Shown here piece after piece: positions 48,367 to 57,199 of a DNA stretch of 64,000 nt. This stretch comes from an uncultured Sphingomonadaceae bacterium (GTDB taxonomy: Bacteria > Pseudomonadota > Alphaproteobacteria > Sphingomonadales > Sphingomonadaceae). The notes under the pieces are model-generated. The model was not told where the DNA came from and ran no database searches. It saw only the letters and a program-made list of their open reading frames with translations. The stretch spans positions 248,001 to 312,000 of the forward strand of contig CANNCV010000002.1 in NCBI GenBank assembly GCA_947503245.1, given 5' to 3'. Position 1 is the stretch's first letter, and each line of letters starts with the position of its first letter. The position numbers and the translations under genes were made by a program.

Positions 48367-49287
48367 TTAAGCCACCAAGGAGGCCAAAACGCGCCTTTTG
48401 CCAGCAAAGGGTCGCCGCCCGTGCATGACCAGATAATTGTCCAGCAAGGCCACATCGCCTGCCTGCCATTGCAGATCATAGGTCAGCGCATCGGATAGCG
48501 CGATGACCGGTTCCATATCCGCGCCCGTGATCGGCATATCATCGCCAAAGCAAACCGATTTATGGGCTGTATTGCGGCTATCGCTCCAGCCGCGAAACGC
48601 CGCGATCAGCTGGTTAAAGAATGTCCGGCGACCATCGGCCAATTGGCGCACCGCGGGCAATATAGGCGTGGTTGCGCGCAGGCTGCCATTATCCAGCCAT
48701 TCATGCGTATAGCCCAGCTTGGCAAGTCGCGCCTCGGCAGCGTCTTTGGTCTCGGCATTCAGCGTGCTTTTCCAGCTGCGCCCCTGCCCTGAACCGGCGT
48801 CATTATCGGCCGGCATGACATTGGTGTAGCGCACGCCCTTAGTGGCGAACGCCTCTAACAGCTCTGGCGTTTCTGTTGCCATGCGGTCGAGCAAAATATC
48901 GGAGCGGCAAATCGGTGTTGCGCCGCCTTCACCGGGTGCGATTTCGCAATAGAAGAACAGTTTTGACGGATAAATCGGTGTCTGCGCCATTTCGTGATGC
49001 AGATAGATGCTGGTTTCTGGCGGCGCTTCATTGGCGGTGAACACTCGCTGCGTCACATTGACGCGCACTGCATTGGAAAGCGATTCTGCATAAGCAAAAT
49101 TGTCCGCGCCATAGCTTTGCACGGCGGCATCAAAGGCCGGGGCATCCGGCACTGCAAAGCCGCGCAATAACACGGCCCCGACTGCGCCTAGCTGTTCATC
49201 AATCTGCGCTTTATTGGCCGCTATATAGCCAGCAAGATCAGTGCTGCCATTGGCCAATATTATGGCGGGAAATTCGCTATCTGCCAT
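48367..49287 (-). CDS. TauD/TfdA-type 2OG-Fe(II) dioxygenase
   Basis: This 306-residue non-haem iron dioxygenase has the first-shell motif in YLHHEMAQTPIYPSKLFFY (His-x-Glu), then GGATPICRSD. The distal histidine and oxoglutarate-binding arginine are in NYLVMHGRRPFAGKRRVLAS. It resembles the SyrP-like/clavaminate synthase-like branch more than true TauD. I chose ATG 49287; a TTG at 49299 would overlap the upstream gene. It follows the aldo/keto reductase by eight bases, in one operon with the sugar dehydrogenase. The substrate is unknown. Confidence 0.85.
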   Translation of the reverse strand: MADSEFPAIILANGSTDLAGYIAANKAQIDEQLGAVGAVLLRGFAVPDAPAFDAAVQSYGADNFAYAESLSNAVRVNVTQRVFTANEAPPETSIYLHHEMAQTPIYPSKLFFYCEIAPGEGGATPICRSDILLDRMATETPELLEAFATKGVRYTNVMPADNDAGSGQGRSWKSTLNAETKDAAEARLAKLGYTHEWLDNGSLRATTPILPAVRQLADGRRTFFNQLIAAFRGWSDSRNTAHKSVCFGDDMPITGADMEPVIALSDALTYDLQWQAGDVALLDNYLVMHGRRPFAGKRRVLASLVA

Positions 49288-49295
49288 TATTTTGC

Positions 49296-50249
49296 TCAAT
49301 CATAAATTGGGTGGAAAGTGTTAAAGGCTGCCTCTGTAAAGACGCCCGGATCATTAAACCGGCGATTTTGGTTAAGGCCGCTAATCGCCGCCATTTCATC
49401 ATCGCTCAATACAAAATCATGCAGCGCAATATTCTCTGCCATGCGCTGCGGCTTCACAGTTTTGGGAATAACCGCCGTGCCGCGCTGAATGCCCCAGCGC
49501 AGCACAATCTGCGCTGCTGTTTTGCCATGCGAAGCGGCGGCGGCTTTCACAACCGCTTCCTCCAGCACGCTATCACCCTCTCCCGCCATGCCGATTTCAA
49601 CATAGGAGGGCGCGCCGAGCGGTGAAAAGGCCGTGACGGCCAGCCCATAATCTTTGGCCAAGCGTATCAGCTTCTCATTGGTCAGATAAGGATGCGCCTC
49701 TATTTGCAGCATTGACGGTGCAATATCGGCATAACGCATCAGATCGTGCAACAGGCCGCTATTATAATTGCAAACGCCAATCTGGCGCGTCAGACCTTTG
49801 GCTACCAATTGCTCCATTGCGCCCCATGTCGCGTGCAAGGGCACTTTTGCCAGATGCATCTTCGCATTGTCTGCCTCTGGATCGTAAAGCCATTCGGGTG
49901 GATAGCGCGTTTCAATCGGCACAAATTCCAGCGCAATGGGAAAGTGGATCAGATACAGGTCGAGATAATCAAGCTGCAAATCATCCAATGTTTTGCGGCA
50001 GGCCAGTTCGACATGCTCCGGCGCATGAAAAGTGTTCCACAATTTCGATGTGATCCACAATTCCTCACGCTTCACCTTGCCGCTGGCAATGGCTTCGCTG
50101 AGCGCAGGGCCCAGCGCATGTTCATTGCCATAATCTGCCGCAAAATCGAAATGGCGATAGCCAGCGTCCAGCGCATTGCTTAGCGTTTCGGCGCAATCCT
50201 CCGGTGCCACTTTCCAGAAACCGAAACCAATAGGGTGAATAGTCTGCAT
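49296..50249 (-). CDS. Aldo/keto reductase
   Basis: This 317-residue NADPH-dependent carbonyl reductase has an (alpha/beta)8 barrel. The catalytic tetrad is visible: Asp and Tyr in FDFAADYGNEHALG, Lys in ITSKLWNTFH and His in YLIHFP. The C-terminal NADPH site VIPKTVKPQRMAENIALHDF completes it. It likely acts on a sugar aldehyde or keto sugar given the neighbouring Gfo/Idh/MocA dehydrogenase seven bases upstream. The ATG at 50249 (MQTIHPIGFGFW) gives the family start; the longer frame from 50273 would overlap the upstream gene. Confidence 0.92.
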   Translation of the reverse strand: MQTIHPIGFGFWKVAPEDCAETLSNALDAGYRHFDFAADYGNEHALGPALSEAIASGKVKREELWITSKLWNTFHAPEHVELACRKTLDDLQLDYLDLYLIHFPIALEFVPIETRYPPEWLYDPEADNAKMHLAKVPLHATWGAMEQLVAKGLTRQIGVCNYNSGLLHDLMRYADIAPSMLQIEAHPYLTNEKLIRLAKDYGLAVTAFSPLGAPSYVEIGMAGEGDSVLEEAVVKAAAASHGKTAAQIVLRWGIQRGTAVIPKTVKPQRMAENIALHDFVLSDDEMAAISGLNQNRRFNDPGVFTEAAFNTFHPIYD

Positions 50250-50256
50250 AAATCTC

Positions 50257-51336
50257 CTATGCCTTTTCAGCAAAATTGAGCGTTACCGGCAAACCGGTAG
50301 CGATAGATTCCTGGGCCGCAAGACCCATTTGAACAGCGCGAAGCCCGTCCAGCGCATCAACCACAGCCACGCCGCCATTGACCAGCGCATCGTGAAAGGC
50401 GCGTAATTGAAAATAGGTTGCGCCATGATGATCCCCCGCCGCCAGTGCATCAGCTGGCGTATCGACCTGCTCGACTGCCCGGCCAGTGCCTTCAGCTTTG
50501 CATGATCGCGGCGAATAGGTAACCTTGGCCGAGGGAATTTGCACTTCCAGCTTGGCCCTATCTCCGATGAGCGAAATATCTTCCTGCTGTTCAGCGCCTT
50601 CTGCAAACATGCACAGATCCAGCACCGCGCGCGCACCGCCGGCAAAATCAATCAGCACAAAGCCATTATCCAAAATATCGGGCGTTTCACCATCATAACG
50701 CTCATCAAGATGGTTCACATCCTGGCCACCACTGGCGAATATGCGCACTGGCTCATCACGCAAAATCGTGCGCATCAGATCAAAAAAGTGACAACATTTC
50801 TCAACAAAAGTGCCGCCGCTATTGCGGTTAAAGCGGTTCCAATCGCCGACTTTCTCCAAAAAAGGAAAGCGATGCTCCCGGATCATCAGCATTTTGACCG
50901 CACCAACATGGCCTTGATGTGTCCGCTCAATAAAGCGCGCAACCGGCGGCATATAGCGATATTCCATGCCGACCCAGAATAAAGGCGCATAACCCCTTAC
51001 CTGTTGCTCCAGCGCAATCGCATCCTCTGCGGTTATGCACATGGGTTTTTCCAACAATATGGCCGGGCCATGCGCCATAACTTTGGTGACAATATCATAA
51101 TGAGTGTGGTTGGGCGCCGCGATAATCACAGCATCCAGCATTTCAGCCTGCTGCATGGCTTCGCCATCTTCATATACAGTGATTGCCTGCCCTAGCTGCG
51201 CAGCCAGCGCAGCGGCTTTATCGCGCATTCCAGCGTCGCTATCGGCAATCGCCACCAATTCGGCATTGGGTAACAGCGCAAGATTGCGCATATGCTCTTG
51301 CCCCATCATGCCGGACCCGATTATCGCATAGCGCAT
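50257..51336 (-). CDS. Gfo/Idh/MocA-family oxidoreductase
   Basis: This 359-residue NAD(P)-dependent sugar or inositol dehydrogenase has the N-terminal Rossmann motif YAIIGSGMMGQEHMRN, then the family catalytic-type EKPMCI (Lys) and VGMEYRYMPP. The second domain carries GGTFVEKCCHFFDLMR, where the His may be catalytic. It heads a minus-strand operon with the aldo/keto reductase and the 2OG dioxygenase. The substrate is likely a sugar, but it is not readable. Confidence 0.92.
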   Translation of the reverse strand: MRYAIIGSGMMGQEHMRNLALLPNAELVAIADSDAGMRDKAAALAAQLGQAITVYEDGEAMQQAEMLDAVIIAAPNHTHYDIVTKVMAHGPAILLEKPMCITAEDAIALEQQVRGYAPLFWVGMEYRYMPPVARFIERTHQGHVGAVKMLMIREHRFPFLEKVGDWNRFNRNSGGTFVEKCCHFFDLMRTILRDEPVRIFASGGQDVNHLDERYDGETPDILDNGFVLIDFAGGARAVLDLCMFAEGAEQQEDISLIGDRAKLEVQIPSAKVTYSPRSCKAEGTGRAVEQVDTPADALAAGDHHGATYFQLRAFHDALVNGGVAVVDALDGLRAVQMGLAAQESIATGLPVTLNFAEKA

Positions 51337-51446
51337 ATTGTGCGTGACCCTATCTGTTTCATCGCGATGATGACATCGCCTAGAGCGCCGTTCTTTGCTG
51401 ATATTGCGCAGCTTTACAAGCGCACAAAACTATTTGCTGGCAAATA

Positions 51447-53402
51447 TTAGCTGTCTCGCTCAGCGCTCCATATCGCGACCCCTGCTGGCGGCAAGATAAT
51501 GTTGCCGATCAGCAAATCCGTCCCCATTAATTGCGGGAATGTTGCGGAGAGGTCTAATGCCTCGGTGCCGTAGTTCAATGCGAATATTTTGCCCGATCTC
51601 CGGCTGATGCGCAGAGCTGGCGGCAGGTCATAGACCTTTACGCCCGCCATCATTGCCATGTCGCGCATAATTAACAGCAACAGGTCGTTATCGGGCCATC
51701 CGGCACAATAATGAAAATTCATCTGCCTGATCAGCAGGTTCCGACCGTCCGCTAATGTGTAATCACTCTCCATCCCATTGCTGGCATCCTCCATCCAGCG
51801 CTCAACAGTCAGGTCGCTATTTGGCAATCCCTCTCTCAAGCCCGGGCGCAGACTCTCTACACGTTCAACATGCAGATCCATAAACGCCAAGCCATGCTGG
51901 TCTGGAATGCAGAGGTTTTCGGTTTTTGAGCCCGTGCGCGGCCCAAACAATATCGTCGCGTCCAGCTCTTTCAGCCTTTCGGTCAACTGGGCATCCATAT
52001 GCGGCAATGTCGGCGCGACAATCAGCTTATACCCGTCCAGCGGCGCTTGTGCGCTGACAATATCGACATCCAGCCCCAATTGCCGCAATGCGCTATACCA
52101 GCGAAAGGTAAGCTCGTCATAGCGAAAATCAGCACCTTGCGGCTGTGTGCGCACCATCCAGTCAGCATCATAGCTAAAGATGAGGGCAACTGACGCCTGA
52201 GCATTATCACGCAGATCAATATTGTCTAATTCCTGAGCTATTTGCTGCACTTCGTCAAAGCCCGGCGCGGGTTGGCTATCAGGACGCAGCAAACCCGCAT
52301 GCATTTGCTCTTGTGCAAAAGGCACTTGCCGCCAACGGAAATAGGAGCAGAATTCCGCGCCATGCGCAGCTGCTTCCCAGCTCCATAAACGCACCATGCC
52401 CGGCAGAGGTGCCGGGTTCCATTTGGCCCAGTTTACGGGTCCGGGCTGTTGCTCCATCACGCCCCATCGGCGCGCATTTTGGCCGCTGCACATGCCGCGA
52501 TATAAATCATGGTGATAGGCCGCAATATCGGGATGCCCTTGCCGCGTATAGGCCGCTTTCTCCTCATCACTGAACCAGAACTGCTCCAGAAAGCCGAGCG
52601 GGTAACTGTCCCATGTCGCCAGATTGAGATCTTCGCTCAGCTTATAATGGTCAAAATCATTATAGAAGCCCATGAAATTATGCAGCACATCGCGCCTCGG
52701 AGAGGCACTGCGGATAATATCCACTTGCAGCGCATTAAACGCCGCCACTTCATCTGATGCAAAGCGCCGATAATCCAGCACATGCGCGGGGTGCGCTTCT
52801 GTTACAGTCAGAAATGGCGGGTCAATCTCGGCAAAATCGCGATATTCCATCGACCAAAAGACATTGCCCCAGGCCGTGTTTAATGCAGAAATAGTCTGAT
52901 AGCGATCTGCCAGCCACTGCCTAAACCCCTCCGCCGCGGCATCGGATATGCTCAATACGGTGTCGTGACAGCCATATTCATTGTCTGTTTGCCATGCTGC
53001 AATGGCCCGATGCTGCCCATAACGCTCCGCCATTGCCGCAACGATACGCGCACATTCTGCGCGGTATCCCTTATGCGAAAAACAATAATGGCGGCGAGAA
53101 CCAAATTTGCGCGGGGTCCCATCCAAATCAACTGCCAGCATATCGGGCATGCTATCGACCAGCCATTTGGGCGGGGTTGCCGTGGGGGTACCCATGATAA
53201 TCTGCAGACGAGCATCGGCCAAAGTCTCAACCGCGCGGTCCAGCCATGCCCAATCATAGCGACCTGGCTCTGGTTCGATACGGCTCCATGCAAATTCACC
53301 GATCCGCACCAGAGACAAGCCCAATCGGGCCATTTGCGCAGCATCATCCGCCCATAGAGTTTCAGGCCAATGTTCGGGATAATAGCAACAACCCAGTTTC
53401 AT
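51447..53402 (-). CDS. Beta-galactosidase, glycoside hydrolase family 42
   Basis: This 651-residue cytoplasmic enzyme (no signal peptide) cleaves terminal beta-galactosides. It starts in the family way (MKLGCCYYPEHWPETLW) and carries SLVRIGEFAWSRIEPEPG, TPTATPPKWL, and the acid/base Glu142 in AAWQTDNEYGC. The nucleophile region around FRWRQVPFAQEQMHAGL follows, with the trimerisation and C-terminal domains after about residue 380. The gene belongs with the sugar cluster on its left. The true substrate may be a plant or algal galactoside. Confidence 0.93.
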   Translation of the reverse strand: MKLGCCYYPEHWPETLWADDAAQMARLGLSLVRIGEFAWSRIEPEPGRYDWAWLDRAVETLADARLQIIMGTPTATPPKWLVDSMPDMLAVDLDGTPRKFGSRRHYCFSHKGYRAECARIVAAMAERYGQHRAIAAWQTDNEYGCHDTVLSISDAAAEGFRQWLADRYQTISALNTAWGNVFWSMEYRDFAEIDPPFLTVTEAHPAHVLDYRRFASDEVAAFNALQVDIIRSASPRRDVLHNFMGFYNDFDHYKLSEDLNLATWDSYPLGFLEQFWFSDEEKAAYTRQGHPDIAAYHHDLYRGMCSGQNARRWGVMEQQPGPVNWAKWNPAPLPGMVRLWSWEAAAHGAEFCSYFRWRQVPFAQEQMHAGLLRPDSQPAPGFDEVQQIAQELDNIDLRDNAQASVALIFSYDADWMVRTQPQGADFRYDELTFRWYSALRQLGLDVDIVSAQAPLDGYKLIVAPTLPHMDAQLTERLKELDATILFGPRTGSKTENLCIPDQHGLAFMDLHVERVESLRPGLREGLPNSDLTVERWMEDASNGMESDYTLADGRNLLIRQMNFHYCAGWPDNDLLLLIMRDMAMMAGVKVYDLPPALRISRRSGKIFALNYGTEALDLSATFPQLMGTDLLIGNIILPPAGVAIWSAERDS

Positions 53403-53442
53403 AAATTACGGGCCTTATAATATGTGTCTGATATTTTGCGGC

Positions 53443-54972
53443 TTAATCGGCGCTTTGGTCTTCGTCTTTATTGCCCAGACCATAAAGCCGCATCTTTGAA
53501 TAGAGGCTTTGGCGACTTACACCCAATATCTCTGCCGCATTTGCGCGGTTGTCCGCAGTGTGTTTCAATGCCGCCTGTATGCACATGCTCTCAATAAGAT
53601 CGGTACTCTCGCGGACAATTTCTTTCAGCGATTTGCGCCCGACAAGACCGGTCAACTGATCCACTGATTGCAATTCTGACCGCACTGTAGGAGACAGATC
53701 CCGCTCACGCCGCCCGACATTGCGCATGGAAAAGGCATAAACGGGTTTTTCCCCTTCAATAACCGCAGCGGAGATTTCCACCTGTTCAATCTGACCATTT
53801 ACATCATGAACAATCGACGCAAAATTGCGTACGCTTCCATTACCATCAACCTCTCGCCTTAACAGGTTGAGGTCAATGGCAGGACGCCCGACAAATTGTT
53901 CAAGCGTCATACCGTTTAACTGTTCTGCCGAATAGGCGTTGAGCAGCATCACAAATTCTGGATTGGCATAGCAAATATTCAGATTTTCATCTGTGAGCAC
54001 AAAGCTATCTGGCAATTGTTCGACCATGGCTTCGACCATATCGCCTGCCGCCATTGGCTTTTCTGCGCGCATATCGCCGCTCAATGTCACCAGAAAATAC
54101 GCATCTTTTTCCTGACGGAACACTTTGGCGGCAAGGCGGACTTCCTGCGTGCCGGAATATCCCCGAGACGGTGCCAACATCAAACCGATAGGCGGCACTG
54201 AATCGCTGACCGTCACCGCACCAAAATAGCCCAAAAGGGCATGTTGGGACGGTGTATCAAACAAATCCAGAAAATCCTTTTTCGCAAGCGATCTGGCATT
54301 TACGCCAAAAACATTCTCACACGCGCTATTGGCCTGTTCGATAATGCGTGATTTCACATTGATAATTAGCGTCGGCGAGACAATGGATTGAAACAATATG
54401 CGATAGCGGGATTCTGTCTGGCGCAAATGTATATAATCGCGTTCGATAACCTGCTGCGCCATCAATGTGCGTTGCTGCAGATCGGCAAGCTCTCGCAAAT
54501 CCTTACCGATGGCCAACAACCAATCATCATCTTCCAGCGCCATGAAGCGGTAACTGACTGGAAAAGCACCGTCCTTGCCATGGTGATTAATATGGCGTTC
54601 CTGATGCGGTCTAATTTGCGAAACAGCGTTTAGATTGGCCACTTTCTCAAGACTATCTGGCAACACAGTCTCTGCCATCGGTTTATCACGCAGGCTGTTC
54701 AGCCAATCCATATAGTCCGGTATGCCGCTGACATCACGAATTACACCATCACTATCAATCGCCAACAGAAAATCACCCGCATTATACGCAAGCGACATAA
54801 CATTCTCACGGCTGCTGCCTGTGAAGATTGCATCCTCCAAAGTGAAGGGGGTCCATTGATGGTTGAATATCGGTATTAGGCTTACTCGGATTGGAAATAG
54901 CAGTGAATAAGACACTAACCCATAAAAACTGAGAGCTATAAGGTCAATATCATTACGCGCCCAAATCATCAC
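53443..54972 (-). CDS. ppsR: PpsR/CrtJ-type PAS-Fis transcriptional regulator
   Basis: This 509-residue regulator has an N-terminal PAS-like part, a central linker helix (QQRTLMAQQVIERDYIHLRQTE), two PAS domains (about 185-290 and 310-420) and a C-terminal Fis-type helix-turn-helix (NRANAAEILGVSRQSLYSKMR). LVGRKSLKEIVRESTDLIE before the HTH is the signature stretch of PpsR, which represses photosynthesis genes in aerobic light. No bch, crt or puf gene is in the window. The start is uncertain: from 54972 the first 35 residues are hydrophobic and unlike PpsR, so a start near 54860 is possible. One cysteine (IESMCIQAAL) lies near the HTH. Confidence 0.82.
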   Translation of the reverse strand: MMIWARNDIDLIALSFYGLVSYSLLFPIRVSLIPIFNHQWTPFTLEDAIFTGSSRENVMSLAYNAGDFLLAIDSDGVIRDVSGIPDYMDWLNSLRDKPMAETVLPDSLEKVANLNAVSQIRPHQERHINHHGKDGAFPVSYRFMALEDDDWLLAIGKDLRELADLQQRTLMAQQVIERDYIHLRQTESRYRILFQSIVSPTLIINVKSRIIEQANSACENVFGVNARSLAKKDFLDLFDTPSQHALLGYFGAVTVSDSVPPIGLMLAPSRGYSGTQEVRLAAKVFRQEKDAYFLVTLSGDMRAEKPMAAGDMVEAMVEQLPDSFVLTDENLNICYANPEFVMLLNAYSAEQLNGMTLEQFVGRPAIDLNLLRREVDGNGSVRNFASIVHDVNGQIEQVEISAAVIEGEKPVYAFSMRNVGRRERDLSPTVRSELQSVDQLTGLVGRKSLKEIVRESTDLIESMCIQAALKHTADNRANAAEILGVSRQSLYSKMRLYGLGNKDEDQSAD

Positions 54973-55038
54973 TGTTTGTGCGTAACCCTGTCAACATTAT
55001 AACATTTTGTATTGGTCCCAAGGCTGCTAACAGAGCGT

Positions 55039-55527
55039 ATGTCTGCAACAATTTTCAGCCCACTTTTCCATATTGCGTATCGCTGCGCACAGACCGGGCG
55101 TTCGCTCTATTGGCGGATTTTCAAACCCAGCGTCTTTGGCGCAAAGCTGGTGGTGTTTAATGCAGCTGGCGAGGTTCTTCTGATCAGACACAGCTATGGG
55201 CGCAGTGATCTCTATATGCTGCCCGGTGGCGGTGTTGGACGCAATGAGGATGCGCATATAGCTGCCATTCGCGAGCTGCGAGAAGAAGTACAATGCAGCG
55301 CTGAAGATGTTGTTTTTCTTGGCAAATATTTTGATGATAGCAAAGGCGCAAAAAACACGATTTCGGTCTTTACCGCAACCACGCGGGACGAGCCGGTCAT
55401 AGATGGAAAAGAGATTATCGAAGCCAGGTTTATAGCTCTGGATCACTTGCCGGATAATGTGTCAGCGGCCTCTCGCCGGCGCATAGCCGAAGCAACAGGC
55501 CAAGCAGAAATTCAGGCGCATTGGTAA
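55039..55527 (+). CDS. Nudix hydrolase
   Basis: This 162-residue enzyme hydrolyses a nucleoside diphosphate linked to another group. The Nudix box reads GGVGRNEDAHIAAIRELREEVQ (split here: GGVGRNEDAHIAAI, RELREEV), fitting G-x5-E-x7-REL-x-EE. The front GAKLVVFNAAGEVLLIRHSYG and LYMLPGGGV are usual. A hydrophobic N-terminus (ATIFSPLFHIAYRC) precedes the domain. ATG 55039 is favoured over the ATG at 55012. It lies between the ppsR-like gene (divergent) and the Y-family polymerase (convergent). Confidence 0.9.
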   Translation: MSATIFSPLFHIAYRCAQTGRSLYWRIFKPSVFGAKLVVFNAAGEVLLIRHSYGRSDLYMLPGGGVGRNEDAHIAAIRELREEVQCSAEDVVFLGKYFDDSKGAKNTISVFTATTRDEPVIDGKEIIEARFIALDHLPDNVSAASRRRIAEATGQAEIQAHW

Positions 55528-55539
55528 GTCTTCGCCGCA

Positions 55540-57009
55540 TTAATAGAGAGAGCGCCCTGCATTTTCGCGCAAACCTGTATGATGTTTTGCGCCGGTCAGC
55601 CTCGCACGCGCATCATCGGTTCGATCAGCAAATTCCGCCGCCTCCGGCACGCGGCTAAAGGCTATTTTTACCCCCAGATAATTGAGATCAAGCCCCATTT
55701 GCGATGCCGGCATAATCGTCTTCATGCCATAGCGCCGGTTCAACCCGTCAATACGGCCCCATAAACGCGCTTGTAAATGGTCAGTAATATCGACATTTTC
55801 ATCGATGAACAGATCAGCCTCTGGTGGTTGATCAGACAGGCCGTGCAGATGGACCGACACTTGCGAGAACGCGCATTGTGACTTTCCCATGGCATTGAGC
55901 ATATGGGCAATATCATCCCAAAGCGATTGAAACTCCTGCATAAATCGCCAGCTGTTGCGCGAAGCCCGAAACCGTGCCTCACGCCCCATTCGTCCTTCGG
56001 GGTAGAGCTTTACACTGACGCTCAGCGACGATGCATATAGGCCATAATGCCGCAATCGGCTCGCAGCTTTTAGCAATAACGCCCGGCCCACTATACGCGC
56101 GCCCTCACGCTGACGATGCGGGCCGGAAAGCCGGCGGCTATGCCCAATCATCGCCTTTTTCGGCGGCGGCCCCTCGGGTACGTCATAGCCTTTTAGCGCA
56201 TAAATAAACCGCTCCCCAGCGACCGAACCCCAAATGGCGCGTGCCTGTTTTGGCGCGAGATTCCAGAGCTGTTCAAACCGCCTTATCCCCGCACGTTCCA
56301 GCCGCCGAGACACGCCGTTGCCCACGCCTGGAATATCTCCCAATGGAATATCCGCCAAAGCCATTGGCAATTCGCCGCTTTGAATTGCGGTCAGGCCATC
56401 GGGTTTATGTAGCTCACCTGCCAGCTTGGCCAGCAATGTGCTGGGCGCCAGCCCGATAGAGCAGCGCATGGCAGGCCCGACATTGCTATATAACCCCTGT
56501 TTGATGCGCTGTGCCAAAGCCTTGGCCGGTGCAGGTTCCATTTCTTCGGGGTTTAACCGGCACACACATTCATCAATCGAACAGACCCGTAAAATCGGCA
56601 CATGATTTTCAATTTCCGCCAGCAGTTGGTGGTGCATTTCCACATAACGGTCATGGCGTGCCACGCGAATAGCAATATCAGGGCAGATAGACCGCGCCTC
56701 AACCAAAGACGTACCGCGCCTAATGCCCATCGCCTTGGCCTCATAGCTCACCGCAATTGCGCTGGTATGAGCAGAATCCAAGGGGATAACGATCACTGGC
56801 TTACCAAAAATATGCGCGTCATCATGCTGCTCGACACTGGCAAAATAGGCGTTGAAATCAATAAACAGATAGCGCAGCCCATAATCATAGCGCGCAAAAT
56901 CACCAGCCTGAACATCATCAAGATTATCCCCTGCCCCGGAATCAATGCGGCAATCGGGGTCGCCAATAGGCGGCGCATCAGGCGCATGTGGATATTGCGA
57001 TTCGGGCAT
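55540..57009 (-). CDS. Y-family DNA polymerase of a divergent UmuC/DinB-like clade
   Basis: This 489-residue translesion polymerase has catalytic residues kept: YLFIDFNAYFASVEQ (first Asp) and CSIDEC (Asp-Glu pair). The palm/fingers SYEAKAMGIRRGTSLVEAR, the thumb helix-hairpin-helix DIPGVGNGVSRRLERAGI and a little-finger domain follow. It differs from its neighbour DinB by an N-terminal leader of about 45 residues, PVIVIPLDSAHTSAIA in place of the DinB loop, and a C-terminal tail after about 430. No recA-like imuA or dnaE2 is adjacent. Probably a second, SOS-type polymerase; no LexA box was identified. Confidence 0.85.
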   Translation of the reverse strand: MPESQYPHAPDAPPIGDPDCRIDSGAGDNLDDVQAGDFARYDYGLRYLFIDFNAYFASVEQHDDAHIFGKPVIVIPLDSAHTSAIAVSYEAKAMGIRRGTSLVEARSICPDIAIRVARHDRYVEMHHQLLAEIENHVPILRVCSIDECVCRLNPEEMEPAPAKALAQRIKQGLYSNVGPAMRCSIGLAPSTLLAKLAGELHKPDGLTAIQSGELPMALADIPLGDIPGVGNGVSRRLERAGIRRFEQLWNLAPKQARAIWGSVAGERFIYALKGYDVPEGPPPKKAMIGHSRRLSGPHRQREGARIVGRALLLKAASRLRHYGLYASSLSVSVKLYPEGRMGREARFRASRNSWRFMQEFQSLWDDIAHMLNAMGKSQCAFSQVSVHLHGLSDQPPEADLFIDENVDITDHLQARLWGRIDGLNRRYGMKTIMPASQMGLDLNYLGVKIAFSRVPEAAEFADRTDDARARLTGAKHHTGLRENAGRSLY

Positions 57010-57087
57010 AAGAACATAATAGGAACATATACCTGATGAGCAAGTTTTTTATGGTGCGCTGATTTGGTGTATTAGTGGCCGACTGAG

Positions 57088-57118
57088 AGACGCCCTTTGA
57101 GAAAATCAGGGCCAGCGG
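57088..57118. repeat. Degenerate REP-like copy, left arm
   Basis: GACGCCCTTTGAGAAAATCA followed by GGGCCAGCGG aligns with the element at 48331 (CCCTTCGACAAGCTCAGGG plus CTAGCGG) with a few changes. Together with the opposite-facing copy at 57151-57175 it brackets a short hairpin. Confidence 0.6.
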
Positions 57119-57123
57119 GTTAG

Positions 57124-57149
57124 TGGCGGACCATGGATATATTCCGCCA
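57124..57149. repeat. Hairpin between the two repeat arms
   Basis: Perfect seven-base arms TGGCGGA (57124-57130) and TCCGCCA (57143-57149) flank a twelve-base centre. Set between two inverted REP-like arms, the whole 57088-57175 unit looks like a composite element between the two polymerase genes. There is no T-run, so it is not a clear terminator. Confidence 0.6.
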
Positions 57150-57150
57150 G

Positions 57151-57175
57151 TGGTGAGCCTGTCGAACCACGCCTC
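57151..57175. repeat. REP-like element, inverted right arm
   Basis: TGGTGAGCCTGTCGAACCAC is the inverted form of the dispersed GTGGTTCGACAGGCTCACCA repeat, related to the CTTCGACAAGCTCAG core at 48331. Its ends (GTGGT/ACCAC) are self-complementary. It lies 25 bases from the end of dinB. Confidence 0.65.
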
Positions 57176-57199
57176 TCAACCATGCGCTGACCGCTGTGA

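Noticed and set aside
54961-55020. PpsR operator TGT-N12-ACA upstream of the ppsR-like gene
   Set aside because: TGT and ACA triplets are present, but none at the required spacing of 12.
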